From Daphnia carinata (Eukaryota > Arthropoda > Branchiopoda > Diplostraca > Daphniidae): a stretch of 55,677 bases of DNA. Position 1 is the first letter of the stretch; each line of letters starts with the position of its first letter. Below, piece after piece: positions 27,530 through 39,400 of this stretch. A program made the translations under genes and the position numbers. Below the pieces are notes generated by a model. That model did no database searches. It had not been told where the DNA came from and saw only the letters and a list, made by a program, of their open reading frames with translations. The stretch spans positions 1 to 55,677 of the forward strand of contig NW_026712498.1 of assembly GCF_022539665.2 (NCBI RefSeq), read 5' to 3'.

Positions 27530-30500
27530 TCCAGAATGGCAGTGGTATCACCTGAAGATTACAAATTTCTTTCGCTCACATTTGATCAACAAAAGGCAAT
27601 GCCACCTTATAGGTGTACAGCACTACTGGTGCACGATAGTAATCTTTTACATAAAGTTTAACAAGACATGTTTGGCTTAAGGTATTCAACATTTATTTTT
27701 CAACAGGTACCTCAAACCTGCGCATATTAGCATTCAAAAGAAACCACCGTCCTCAACAAACAGTGTTGAACTTTGTCAACTCATTTCAGGTGAACGAGCT
27801 CTGCACTTCCACTTCAGTTCTCCTTCAACAGGTGTTGGTATGGTAAGCAATAGACTACTGTTTACGTTCACAAAAAGATAGTGTGGCTTCATCTGAATCA
27901 CACAAATTTTCTAATTACAGGTGAAGTATTACTTGAGTTGCATTTTGTACATTTCTCAGGCCCACTTCATTTGCAACTTTGAAAGTGAAGTAATACGCAA
28001 GGATGGATTGTTGTCCGATCAAAAGATATGCCAAACGCACAGGTATTAAACATTCAAACAAGTCAAGTTTTATTGAAAGCTTTCAGTGGTTTTTTGTCAA
28101 CAGGTGCCTCATTGAAGCGGGCATTCAACAAATTCCGCCACACTAAACCAACTGCGCTCAACTTTTTCAATATCTTCCAGGCGAAAGAGCTCGGTATTCT
28201 CAGCTGTTAACTGACCAGGGTAACCGATTTCTTTAAGCCAATTTTTTAGAACGCGTTTACAATCAGGTAATAACAGTTTTTAACCAGGTGGTAACAGTTA
28301 TGGGTTTTCCTTGACGTCTGGGCTTGCGAAAAGGGTGCCAAAACTAAACTAAACTCCTACTAAACTACAACAAACCCGTGAGACTCACAGGTGCAAAGCA
28401 CTAAACCAGTCACGTATGACTTGAAGCTCTCAGGGTTTATTCGTCAACAGGTAGCTGATTCAAACATGCACGTTTAAGCAATCAACAAGTAATACCCTAA
28501 TAAACGAACAGAATTCAGTCTTTTCCAACACCTTCCAGATGAAAGGGCTGAGCATTTTTACCTTCAGTTCTATTCTAACGTGCGTTTATGTTTTCTTCCA
28601 CTGCTTTGCTGTTTTAATTTACCAACAGACAGTGGCTTCATCTAAAATCCTCAAATTTTCCCGTTTATAGGTGAAGCATTCCCTTGAATTGCAATCTGTA
28701 AAATTTAGGAGACACGTTTCATTTGCAACTCCGAGAGGGAAAAGCAATATTAGGATGGATTGCTGGTCCACTAAAAGAAATGTCATCGGCATAGGTAGAT
28801 AGCAGCATCAATTAGTCACGTTTGACGTAAGCCTTTCAATGTTCATTTGTAACTAGAAACCTCATTGATACGGGCAGATATTGAGGTTCAACAAGTACTA
28901 CCATTCTCAACCTATGGTGTGCAATTTTTTCGACACATTTCAGGTAAAGGGCTGTGCATTTCCACATCAGTTCCATTTTAAAGTGTTGTGGTGCTTCTGT
29001 TTACCAATTGGCTATTGTATGCGTTTACACAAAGACATCGTGACTTCTTTGAAGATCATAAATTTTCTCACGTTTACAGATGAGGCATTCATTGATTTGC
29101 ATTCTGCAAATTTCACAGGCCAAGTTCATTTGCAACATTGAATGTGAAGAGCTACGCCAGAATGGACTGCTGATCGACTACAAGAAATAACAAACTCACA
29201 GGTGTCAAGAATTCAACAAGTCACGTCTTATTTCAAGCTTTCAGTAGTTACTTATTAACAGGTGCCTCATTAAACGTGCAGATGGCGTGCAAGAGGGTTG
29301 GCATGCAGCGAGTTTTACCATCCTCAATCAACAGAGTTTAACTTTATCAACCCATCCAGGTAAAGGATATACACTTCCGCTTTAGTTCTTTCTCAACATA
29401 ATTTGTGGTTTTGGTTTACCGTTTGGCTGTTGTTTACGTTTTCAAAAAATTATCGTTTCTTAATTTGAAGATCACATATTTTCTCATGTTTACAGATGAA
29501 GAATTCGTTGAGTTGCATACTGCAATTTTCACAGGCACACTCCATTTGCAATTTTCGAAGTGTAGAGCTACGCGAGGGCGGACTGTTGATCAACTAAAAG
29601 AAATACCAAATTCACAGGTGTCAAGCACTCAACAAGTAACGTTTTATTTATAGCTACCAGTGGTTATTTGCTCTTAGTTGCCTCACTGAAACGTGGAGAG
29701 GCTGGCATTTGACAACTTCCGCCAACTCAAACAACGGCGTTCAACTTTGACAAACCAGTGCATGGGATAGGGCTCTCCATTTCCGTTCCAGTTCAGACTG
29801 ATGATTAATGAAAACAAATGTCAAACTCACAGGTGCAAAGCACTAGACAAATCACCTTTCATTTAAAGCTTTCTGTGTTCATTTGTCAACAGGTGCCTCA
29901 TTAAAACGTCCAGATTTTAGCATTCAACAAGTTCCACCAACCTCAACCAACAACGTTCAATTTTTTCAAACCTTGCTTGCGAAGGTGCTGTGCATTTTCC
30001 CTATAGCTATTAACTGGTTGTGTTAAACGTTTTTTACCACATGTTTTTTGAATTTCTGTTTCTCACCAAAGTTCTTCATTGGAACAGCTGGTAGCATTCT
30101 GCTGCTAGATCTCTATTCTGCAGTGCACTCCTCAGCAAACTGTGTATGCCATTTCCTCGAAGGCCTCAATTACATTTGTACCGAATTGGTTGAACTTCCG
30201 GGTGACAATTGTGACTGCCACGTAACCAACACATAAGGATCTGCGTTTCAACCAGGTGACAACAGTTTTCTTTGACTTCTGCGCTCGCCCAAAAGGATGC
30301 ATAAAATAAGCGAAGCTAAACCACCACTAAACTGCAACAAATTTGAAAGTCACACGTACAAAGCATTCAACCAGTCACATATGACATAAAGCTTTCAGTG
30401 CTTATGTCAACAAATAGCTCATTTAAACATGCACATCATACCACTCAACAAGTGCGCTACTCTCAACCAACGGCATTCCGTTTTTTAACGTCCCCCAGAT

Positions 30501-31260
30501 GAAAGGGATCTGCATTTATCACTTCAGTTCTATTTTAACATGCGTTATTGTTTTCATTCTCTATTTGACTGTTGTTAAAATTAAAAAGAAGACGGTGGCT
30601 TAATCTGAAGATCACAAATTTTCTCCTGTTTACAGGTGAACAAGTGAAGCATATGTTTGAGTTGCATCCTGCAAATTTCAGAAGCATACTTTCATTCGCA
30701 GCTTTCAAAGTGAAAAGCTGCGCGAAGATGGACTGCTGATCAACCAAAAGAAATGTCAAACTCGCAGATTCGAAGCAGACTTGCCGCGCCGATCAATTTT
30801 CCGATCTCGATATCCGATCCGATCTTACTGCAAAAGATCGGATCGGAGATCGAGATCGAGGCGATCATTTTACCGATCATTTTTTTGCGACATCTAACGC
30901 TAAAAATTCACACTGTTTAACGAATTTAGCATTGGCTGTCACAGCGACAGTCACTGACGGCCATTGAGGGTGAACACTAAACAGTTTCCCTCAATTGGCA
31001 TTCGCAAAAATAGTAGTGAAAGAGAACCATGGGACTGCAAAATCTACAGCTCGATGGCGAAAAGTTTGATCGCTAAAAACTTCGATCGCCGATCCGATCT
31101 CCGATCTTTCTCAAAAGATCGGATCGGTGATCTATTTTTTGATCGAAGATCGGATCGGCGATCAATTTTTAATCGCGATCGCGGCAAGCCTGATTCGAAG
31201 CACTCAACAAATCACATTTGACTTAAAGCTTGCAATATTTATTATTCAACAGATACCTTA
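27530..31260 (+). repeat. Diverged internal direct repeats of H1
   Basis: A segment containing CATCTGAAGATCACAAATTT, then TTTACAGGTGAAGCATT, TTGAGTTGCAT, CATTTGCAACTTT, GGATGGACTGCTGATCAAC, a CACAGGTGTCAAGCA motif, AACAGGTGCCTCATT and AACTTTTTCAA recurs with substitutions and indels near 27540, 27890, 28630, 29040, 29455, 29790 (partial) and 30595. Spacing between full copies is about 410 to 740 bp. No frame stays open across a unit. The repeated CAGGT hexamers resemble splice sites but no coherent exon set is seen. Confidence 0.75.
30776..31192. mobile_element. hAT-like MITE (417 bp) nested in H1
   Basis: It is flanked by an 8-bp target duplication, ATTCGAAG (30768..30775 and 31193..31200). 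Terminal inverted repeats begin CAGACTTGCCGCG at the left and read CAGGCTTGCCGCG inward from the right. The subterminal parts are rich in GATCGGATCGG-type inverted repeats. H2 has the same flanking sequence with one ATTCGAAG-like site and no insert (about 51405..51420), which is an empty site. No transposase is encoded. An 8-bp duplication and CAG termini fit hAT. Confidence 0.9.
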
Positions 31261-32276
31261 TTGAATAGAAATTCATTAAAAAAATAAATTTAAAACAAAT
31301 TTTAAAAAACTAAACTAGCTGCATCTCTAGATCCATTCCATTTTAACAATGATGTTGTAGTTCCATAATAGGATACTGCCTATATTTCAAAACTAATGGC
31401 GATTTTCTGAAATTTGCAAACTCACTTACAAATTCATATCAACAAGTGACACGTTACATTCATGTGCTCGCTGAAAATTCTACAATCACGCTTTGTTTTC
31501 AATTACACGGCAGAGAAATTAAATCTTCTAGAACTATTATGCCTTCTAGAGAAACGATGTCTTACGTTTGAGGTGCGTATCAGCAGTCAACGAGTTAAAC
31601 ATTTAGCTGCAAGCTCTTGACTGTCAACATATCTTTTAACAGGGTTCACAATCGAGCGAGTGACAACATCCAGTATTCTCATTTTATTTTCGATTATTGC
31701 AGTATTGCTTCAGGTAACGTTTACGCTCCCGACCACAATTGGCATTTTAGAGTGGATTTCGGAAATTGTTCGCCTACGAGAAGGGGACATGTTAAACTTC
31801 AATTAGTATGATTTCTAAACAGAAGCTTTTGCAATTTCATCAGCGTAATGCTAAATCAACGTTGTTGTCCAACTGACGACTGATCGTTCGTTTGCCGATT
31901 CGTTCTTGGCCCATCATCAGATAACAACGAACAAGTTGTGTAAGAATTTATAACAGAAAAGAAGTAAAAACTTCAACTGACTCTGGCTAGGCTTAACATT
32001 TTGCTTTCTCATTTTCCGGCCCTCTTACCATTGGTCGAATAGGAACCGCATGACATTCAAATACCTGGAGTAAGGTTCGAAAACCTGAACAAATTTCCAA
32101 CTGCCACCGGCAAGAGTTCAACATTTATTTTTCGAACTTAAATGGACTGGAATAAAATTGCAGTCAGCATGAAAAAGCAGACGGATGGAAAATCGTGAAC
32201 CGAGGGTGGAAGAAGGGGGAAGCTGCAGGCAGGGAGAAAACGAGAGCAGACACTTAATACTAGACTTCACCTATTA
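31193..32276 (+). other. 3' part of H1 without genes
   Basis: AT-rich Helitron body that matches H2 (about 50340..51400 inverted) over most of its length. Only short open frames occur. It includes a diverged version of the CTACCTGGA / GGTTCGA motifs near 32060..32095. No coding potential is supported. Confidence 0.7.
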
Positions 32277-32305
32277 CCGTCCTGGGACGGGCCGCCATAT
32301 ACTAG
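32277..32305 (+). terminator. H1 Helitron 3' terminus: hairpin plus CTAG
   Basis: Palindrome CCGTCCTGGGACGG (32277..32290), then 15 bases ending in CTAG (32302..32305), then T. This is the rolling-circle transposition termination structure of Helitrons. In H2 the hairpin carries one substitution (CCATCC...GGACGG). Confidence 0.92.
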
Positions 32306-33103
32306 TTTATTCAATAAGGTTGTTCCTTCTCCAAGTAGTTGGCTTTCCCTTTCTTTCAATTTCTCTAATTCCTGCTGAAGCTTTTTCTTGTCCTTAATTA
32401 ACTTGGTTTTAACTGATGTGTGTTCGGTTTCTACTTTTCTTATGGTTGATTCTAAGATTTGAACGTCCTGGGTCTTTTTTACTAGGGTGGTTATTAGGTT
32501 GGTTTTTTCTCCTTGCGTTTGCTCTAACTGTTGGGTTAAGCTGGTTGCTTGATATTCGATGGCTTGTTGCTGGATAGTAGCTGTCCGTAGTAAGGCTAAA
32601 CCTTGATTTTCGAGATCTTGTATTTTTGTTTCAGCCGCGATTAGTTTTTCCGAAATTAATTTATACTCTAAGTCTTTATCTTTCAGGCGTGTTTTTAGCT
32701 GTTTGGTTGTTGCTTCATCTTTAGCTGCTTCTAATTCTAATTTATACTGATTAATTGTTTGATGAATCTCTATTAGTGCAGTTTTTAGAATATCCCTCTC
32801 CTCTACTAGCTTATTTCTCTTTTTGCTGGGTAGATTCTCTGTAGAATGATATTTCGTTAATTGTTTCTCCTCGTCGCTTTCCCTTGGGCTACTTTCAGCG
32901 CTTCTAGTTCTTTTTTGAAAAGGTACAATACGAACTTCTGCTATTTCACTCTTCTGCTCGTTTTCTAAACTGGGATATACTTTTTGGGTTGTACGCTTAG
33001 TATCTACTACGCTTCGTCTTGTGGGACGATCTTTTACTTCTACAGTTTCTTCTACTGGGGCTGACGGCTTGTATATATCTATTGCTAAGTTGTCAGATGA
33101 CAT
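32306..33103 (-). pseudogene. gag: R1 gag, 5' part
   Basis: ATG at 33103..33101, followed by 266 whole codons up to the Helitron border at 32306. The product is a charged N-terminal region with basic and Ser-rich patches, then a long predicted coiled coil (heptad-like Leu/Ile/Glu/Lys pattern). The ORF would continue a few codons into H1, and that tail is Helitron sequence. The other half of gag is 26493..24637, and the split falls between codons, so the Helitron landed without changing phase. Long coiled coils are an unusual N-terminus for a Ty3/gypsy Gag. Confidence 0.88.
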
Positions 33104-33251
33104 TTAGGTGACTTACCCTTGTAGCGGGGAGTTCTAGACGATTTCCGGTCGTCTGCGATGTTTAAGTGGGTAGACCTGCTGGTCTGCTGCTGGGCAGGAG
33201 TCCGGGGTCGTCGGATTTGAACAAAGTTCAAAACTGGACACGTTCACCAAA
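33104..33251 (-). promoter_or_regulatory. R1 5' untranslated leader with primer-binding site and splice donor
   Basis: A candidate primer-binding site lies at 33234..33249 (minus TGGTGAACGTGTCCAG), two bases after the LTR end, as usual for tRNA priming; the tRNA is not identified. A strong splice donor AAGG/GTAAGT lies at 33111..33116, eight bases before the gag ATG, suited to producing spliced env mRNA. Confidence 0.75.
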
Positions 33252-33453
33252 TGTAATGTTTAACTTGTAAATGACTTTCAACTCAGCTTACTAACTACTA
33301 AGTGTATTTTCACAAGACTAACAAGACTAATCACAGGTGTAATGTAAGATTCTCTAAAACTCTACTACACTTCAACGCTCTGGACACAGACACACAATGC
33401 ACTATAACACACTAAACTCAGACTCCGAGCCCCCTTCTTGTCACAGCTTTTAT
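33252..33453 (-). repeat. R1 5' LTR, truncated (about 201 of 418 bp)
   Basis: Nearly identical to the first 201 plus-strand bases of the 3' LTR, then abruptly satellite from about 33453. In element orientation the upstream U3 half, including the CRE-like and E-box motifs, is lost. The TATA-like ATAAAAGC segment sits at the break. Confidence 0.92.
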
Positions 33454-36400
33454 TATCGTATATTTTATGCTGTTTGAATGTAGATATTGAAACTGATTCT
33501 ATAACACTATATTCACATTGAATACACGTATATTTGATGCTGTTTGAATGTAGATCATTAAACTGATTCTATCATTAAACTGATTCTATAACACTATATT
33601 CACATTGAATACACGTATATTTGATGCTGTTTGAATGTAGATCATGAAACTGATTCTAAAACACTATATTCACATTGAATATACGTATATTTGATGCTGT
33701 TTGAATGTAGATCATTAAACTGATTCTATAACACTATATTCACATTGAATACACGTATATTTGATGCTGTTTGAATGTAGATATGGAAACTTATTGTATC
33801 ACACTATATTCACAATGAATACACGTATATTTGATGCTGTATGAATGTATATCATTAAACTGATTTTATAACACTATATTCACATTGAATACACGTATAT
33901 TTGATGCTGTTTGAATGTAGATCATGAAACTGATTCTATAACACTATATTCACATTGAATACACGTATATTTGATGCTGTTTGAATGTAGATCATGAAAC
34001 TGATTCTATAACACTATATTCACATTGAATACACGTATATTTGATGCTGTTTGAATGTAGATCATTAAACTGATTCTATAACACTATATTCACATTGAAT
34101 ACACGTATATTTGATGCTGTTTGAATGTAGAATTGAAACTGATTCTATAACACTATATTCACATTGAATACACGTATATTTGATGCTGTTTGAATGTAGA
34201 TCATGAAACTGATTCTATAACACTATATTCACATTGAATACACGTATATTTGATGCTGTTTGAATGTAGATGCTGTTTGAATGTAGATCATGAAACTGAT
34301 TCTATAACACTATATTCACATTGAATACACGTATATTTCATGCTGTTTGAATTTAGATATTGAAACTGATTCTATAACACTATATTCACCTTGAATACAC
34401 GTATATTTGATGCTGTTTGAATGTAGATCATGAAACTGATTCTCACTGTATCACACTATATTCACATTAAATACATGTATATTTGATGCTGTTTGAATGT
34501 AGATATTGAAACTCACTGTATCACACTATATTCACATTGAATACACGTATATTTGATGCTGTTTGAATGTAGATCATGAAACTGATTCTATAACACTATA
34601 TTCACATTGAATACACGTATATTTGATGCTGTTTGAATGTAGATATGAAACTGATTCTATAACACTATATTCACATTGAATACACGTATATTTGATGCTG
34701 TTTGAATGTAGATATTGAAACTGATTCTATAACACTATATTCACATTGAATACACGTATATTTGATGCTGTTTGAATGTAGATATGAAACTGATTCTATA
34801 ACACTATATTCACATTGAATACACGTATATTTGATGCTGTTTGAATGTAGATATGAAACTATTCTATAACACTATATTCACATTGAATACACGTATATTT
34901 GATGCTGTTTGAATGTAGATCATGAAACTGATTCTATAACACTATATTCACATTGAATACACGTATATTTGATGCTGTTTGAATGTAGATATTGAAACTG
35001 ATTCTATAACACTATATTCACATTGAATACACGTATATTTGATGCTGTTTGAATGTAGATATGAAACTGACTATATTGTATAACACTATATTATATTAAC
35101 AATGAATACACGTATATTTGATGCTGTTTGAATGTAGATCATGAAACTGATTCTATAACACTATATTCACATTGAATACACGTATATTTGATGCTGTTTG
35201 AATGTAGATATGAAACTGATTCTATAACACTATATTCACATTGAATACACGTATATTTGATGCTGTTTGAATGTAGATATTGAAACTGATTCTATAACAC
35301 TATATTCACATTGAATACACGTATATTTGATGCTGTTTGAATGTAGATCATGAAACTGATATAACACTATATTCACACTATATTCACATTGAATACACGT
35401 ATATTTGATGCTGTTTGAATGTAGATCATGAAACTGATTCTATAACACTATATTCACATTGAATACACGTATATTTGATGCTGTTTGAATGTAGATATTG
35501 AAACTGATTCTATAACACTATATTCACATTGAATACACGTATATTTGATGCTGTTTGAATGTAGATCATGAAACTGATTCTATAACACTATATTCACATT
35601 GAATACACGTATATTTGATGCTGTTTGAATGTAGATATTGAAACTGATTGTATAACACTATATTCACATTGAATACACGTATATTTGATGCTGTTTGAAT
35701 GTAGATATTGAAACTGATTCTATAACACTATATTCACATTGAATACACGTATATTTGATGCTGTTTGAATGTAGATATGAAACTGATTCTATAACACTAT
35801 ATTCACATTGAATACACGTATATTTGATGCTGTTTGAATGTAGATATTGAAACTGATTCTATAACACTATATTCACATTGAATACACGTATATTTGATGC
35901 TGTTTGAATGTAGATCATGAAACTGATTCTATAACACTATATTCACATTGAATACACGTATATTTGATGCTGTTTGAATGTAGATATTGAAACTGATTCT
36001 ATAACACTATATTCACATTGAATACACGTATATTTGATGCTGTTTGAATGTAGATCATGAAACTGATTCTATAACACTATATTCACATTGAATACACGTA
36101 TATTGATGCTGTTTGAATGTAGATCATTGAAACTGATTCTATAACACTATATTCACATTGAATACACGTATATTTGATGCTGTTTGAATGTAGATATTGA
36201 AACTGATTCTATAACACTATATTCACATTGAATACACGTATATTTGATGCTGTTTGAATGTAGATATTGAAACTGATTCTATAACACTATATTCACATTG
36301 AATACACGTATATTTGATGCTGTTTGAATGTAGATATTGAAACTGATTGTATAACACTATATTCACATTGAATACACGTATATTTGATGCTGTTTGAATG

Positions 36401-39400
36401 TAGATATTGAAACTGATTCTATAACACTATATTCACATTGAATACACGTATATTTGATGCTGTTTGAATGTAGATCATGAAACTGATTCTATAACACTAT
36501 ATTCACATTGAATACACGTATATTTGATGCTGTTTGAATGTAGATCATGAAACTGATTCTATAACACTATATTCACATTGAATACACGTATATTTGATGT
36601 GTTGAATGTAGATCATTGAAACTGATTCTATAACACTATATTCACATTGAATACACGTATATTTGATGCTGTTTGAATGTAGATCATGAAACTGATTCTA
36701 TAACACTATATTCACATTGAATACACGTATATTTGATGCTGTTTGAATGTAGATATTGAAACTGATTCTATAACACTATATTCACATTGAATACACGTAT
36801 ATTTGATGCTGTTTGAATGTAGATATTGAAACTGATTCTATAACACTATATTCACATTGAATACACGTATATTTGATGCTGTTTGAATGTAGATATTGAA
36901 ACTGATTCTATAACACTATATTCACATTGAATACACGTATATTTGATGCTGTTTGAATGTAGATATGAAACTGATTCTATAACACTATATTCACATTGAA
37001 TACACGTATATTTGATGCTGTTTGAATGTAGATATTGAAACTGATTCTATAACACTATATTCACATTGAATACACGTATATTTGATGCTGTTTGAATGTA
37101 GATCATGAAACTGAAACTGATTCTGTAACACTATATTCACATTGAATACACGTATATTTGATGCTGTTTGAATGTAGATCATGAAACTGATTCTATAACA
37201 CTATATTCACATTGAATACACGTATATTTGATGCTGTTTGAATGTAGATATTGAAACTGATTCTATAACACTATATTCACATTGAATACACGTATATTTG
37301 ATGCTGTTTGAATGTAGATATGAAACTGATTCTATAACACTATATTCACATTGAATACACGTATATTTGATGCTGTTTGAATGTAGATATTGAAACTGAT
37401 TCTATAACACTATATTCACATTGAATACACGTATATTTGATGCTGTTTGAATGTAGATATTGAAACTGATTCTATAACACTATATTCACATTGAATACAC
37501 GTATATTTGATGCTGTTTGAATGTAGATATGAAACTGATTCTATAACACTATATTCACATTGAATACACGTATATTTGATGCTGTTTGAATGTAGATATT
37601 GAAACTCATTCTATAACACTATATTCACATTGAATACACGTATCTTTGATGCTGTTTGAATGTAGATATTGAAACTCACTGTATAACACTATATTCACAT
37701 TGAATACACGTATATTTGATGCTGTTTGAATGTAGATATGAAACTGATTCTATAACACTATATTCACATTGAATACACGTATATTTGATGCTGTTTGAAT
37801 GTAGATATTGAAACTGATTCTATCACACTATATTCACATTGAATACACGTATATTTGATGCTGTTTGAATGTAGATATTGAAACTGATTCTATAACACTA
37901 TATTCACATTGAATACACGTATATTTGATGCTGTTTGAATGTAGATATTGAAACTGATTGTATCACACTATATTCACATTGACTACACGTATATTTGATG
38001 CTGTTTGAATGTAGATATTGAAACTGATTCTATAACACTATATTCACATTAAATACACGTATATTTGATGCTGTTTGAATGTAGATCATTGAAACTGATT
38101 CTATAACACTATATTCACATTGAATACACGTATATTTGATGCTGTTTGAATGTAGATATTGAAACTCATTGTATCACACTATATTCACATTGAATACACG
38201 TATATTTGATGCTGTTTGAATGTAGATATTGAAACTGATTCTATAACACTATATTCACATTGAATACACGTATATTTGATGCTGTTTGAAATAGATAGAT
38301 CATGAAACTGATTCTATAACACTATATTCACATTGAATACACGTATATTTGATGCTGTTTGAATGTAGATATTGAAACTGATTGTATCACACTATATTCA
38401 CATTGAATACACGTATATTTGATGCTGTTTGAATGTAGATATTGAAACTGATTCTATAACACTATATTCACATTGAATACACGTATATTTGATGCTGTTT
38501 GAATGTAGATATTGAAACTGATTCTATAACACTATATTCACATTGAATACACGTATATTTGATGCTGTTTGAATGTAGATATTGAAACTGATTCTATAAC
38601 ACTATATTCACATTGAATACACGTATATTTGATGCTGTTTGAATGATGATCATGAAACTGATTCTATAACACTATATTCACATTGAATACACGTATATTT
38701 GATGCTGTTTGAATGTAGATATTGAAACTCACTGTATCACACTATATTCACATTGAATACACGTATATTTGATACTGTTTGAATGTAGATGCTGAAACTG
38801 ATTCTATAACACTATATTCACATTGAATACACGTATATTTGATGCTGTTTGAATGTAGATATTGAAACTCACTGTATCATACTATATTCACATTGAATAC
38901 ACGTATATTTGATACTGTTTGAATGTAGATCATGAAACTGATTCTATAACACTATATTCACATTGAATACACGTATATTTGATGCTGTTTGAATGTAGAT
39001 ATTGAAACTCAATGTATCATACTATATTCACATTGAATACACGTATATTTGATACTGTTTGAATGTAGATATGAAACTGATTCTATAACACTATATTCAC
39101 ATTGAATACACGTATATTTGATGCTGTTTGAATGTAGATATTGAAACTCACTGTATCATACTATATTCACATTGAATATACGTATATTTGAAACTGTTTG
39201 AATGTAGATCACAAAACTGATTCTATAACATTATATTCACATTGAATACACGTATATTTGATGCTGTTTGAATGTAGATATTGAAACTCACTATATCACA
39301 CTATATTCACATTGAATACACGTATATTTGATGCTGTTTGAATGTAGATCATGAAACTGATTCTATAACACTATATTCACATTGAATACACGTATATTTG

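Larger units (their letters stand above)
26494..32305 (+). mobile_element. H1: non-autonomous Helitron inserted in R1 gag (5812 bp)
   Basis: The 5' end reads TCTACTATCTTTATAAAAG with A before it. The 3' end has a perfect GC-rich hairpin (CCGTCCTGGGACGG) 15 bases before the terminal CTAG, followed by T. TC start, hairpin, CTRR end and insertion between A and T with no target duplication define Helitrons. A second copy (H2) ends at the same bases in a different context, which confirms both borders. No Rep or helicase protein is encoded, so it is non-autonomous. The interior holds a 5' minisatellite, several diverged copies of a segment of roughly 0.4-0.7 kb, and a hAT-like MITE. Confidence 0.93.
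16817..33453 (-). mobile_element. R1: Ty3/gypsy-type LTR retroelement with env, interrupted by a Helitron
   Basis: In element order (minus strand): truncated 5' LTR (33453..33252), primer-binding site, gag, pol, env, an opposite-strand accessory gene, polypurine tract and complete 3' LTR (17234..16817). The first 201 bases of the two LTRs, read on the plus strand, are almost identical; one difference seen is CTTACTAATT against CTTACTAACT. The order protease, reverse transcriptase, RNase H, integrase defines Ty3/gypsy. The copy is broken by a frameshift in RNase H, a TGA in env, loss of the 5' U3 and insertion of Helitron H1 in gag. Without the 5812-bp Helitron the element is about 10.8 kb. 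Confidence 0.93.

Noticed and set aside
28028..28210. Short Helitron open frame as a gene
   Set aside because: Other copies of the same internal repeat do not keep the frame, and no known domain is visible. It is kept only as a low-interest finding.
27100..31250. CAGGT series as exons of a host gene
   Set aside because: No consistent open frame links the putative exons, and the sites recur because the DNA segment is repeated.
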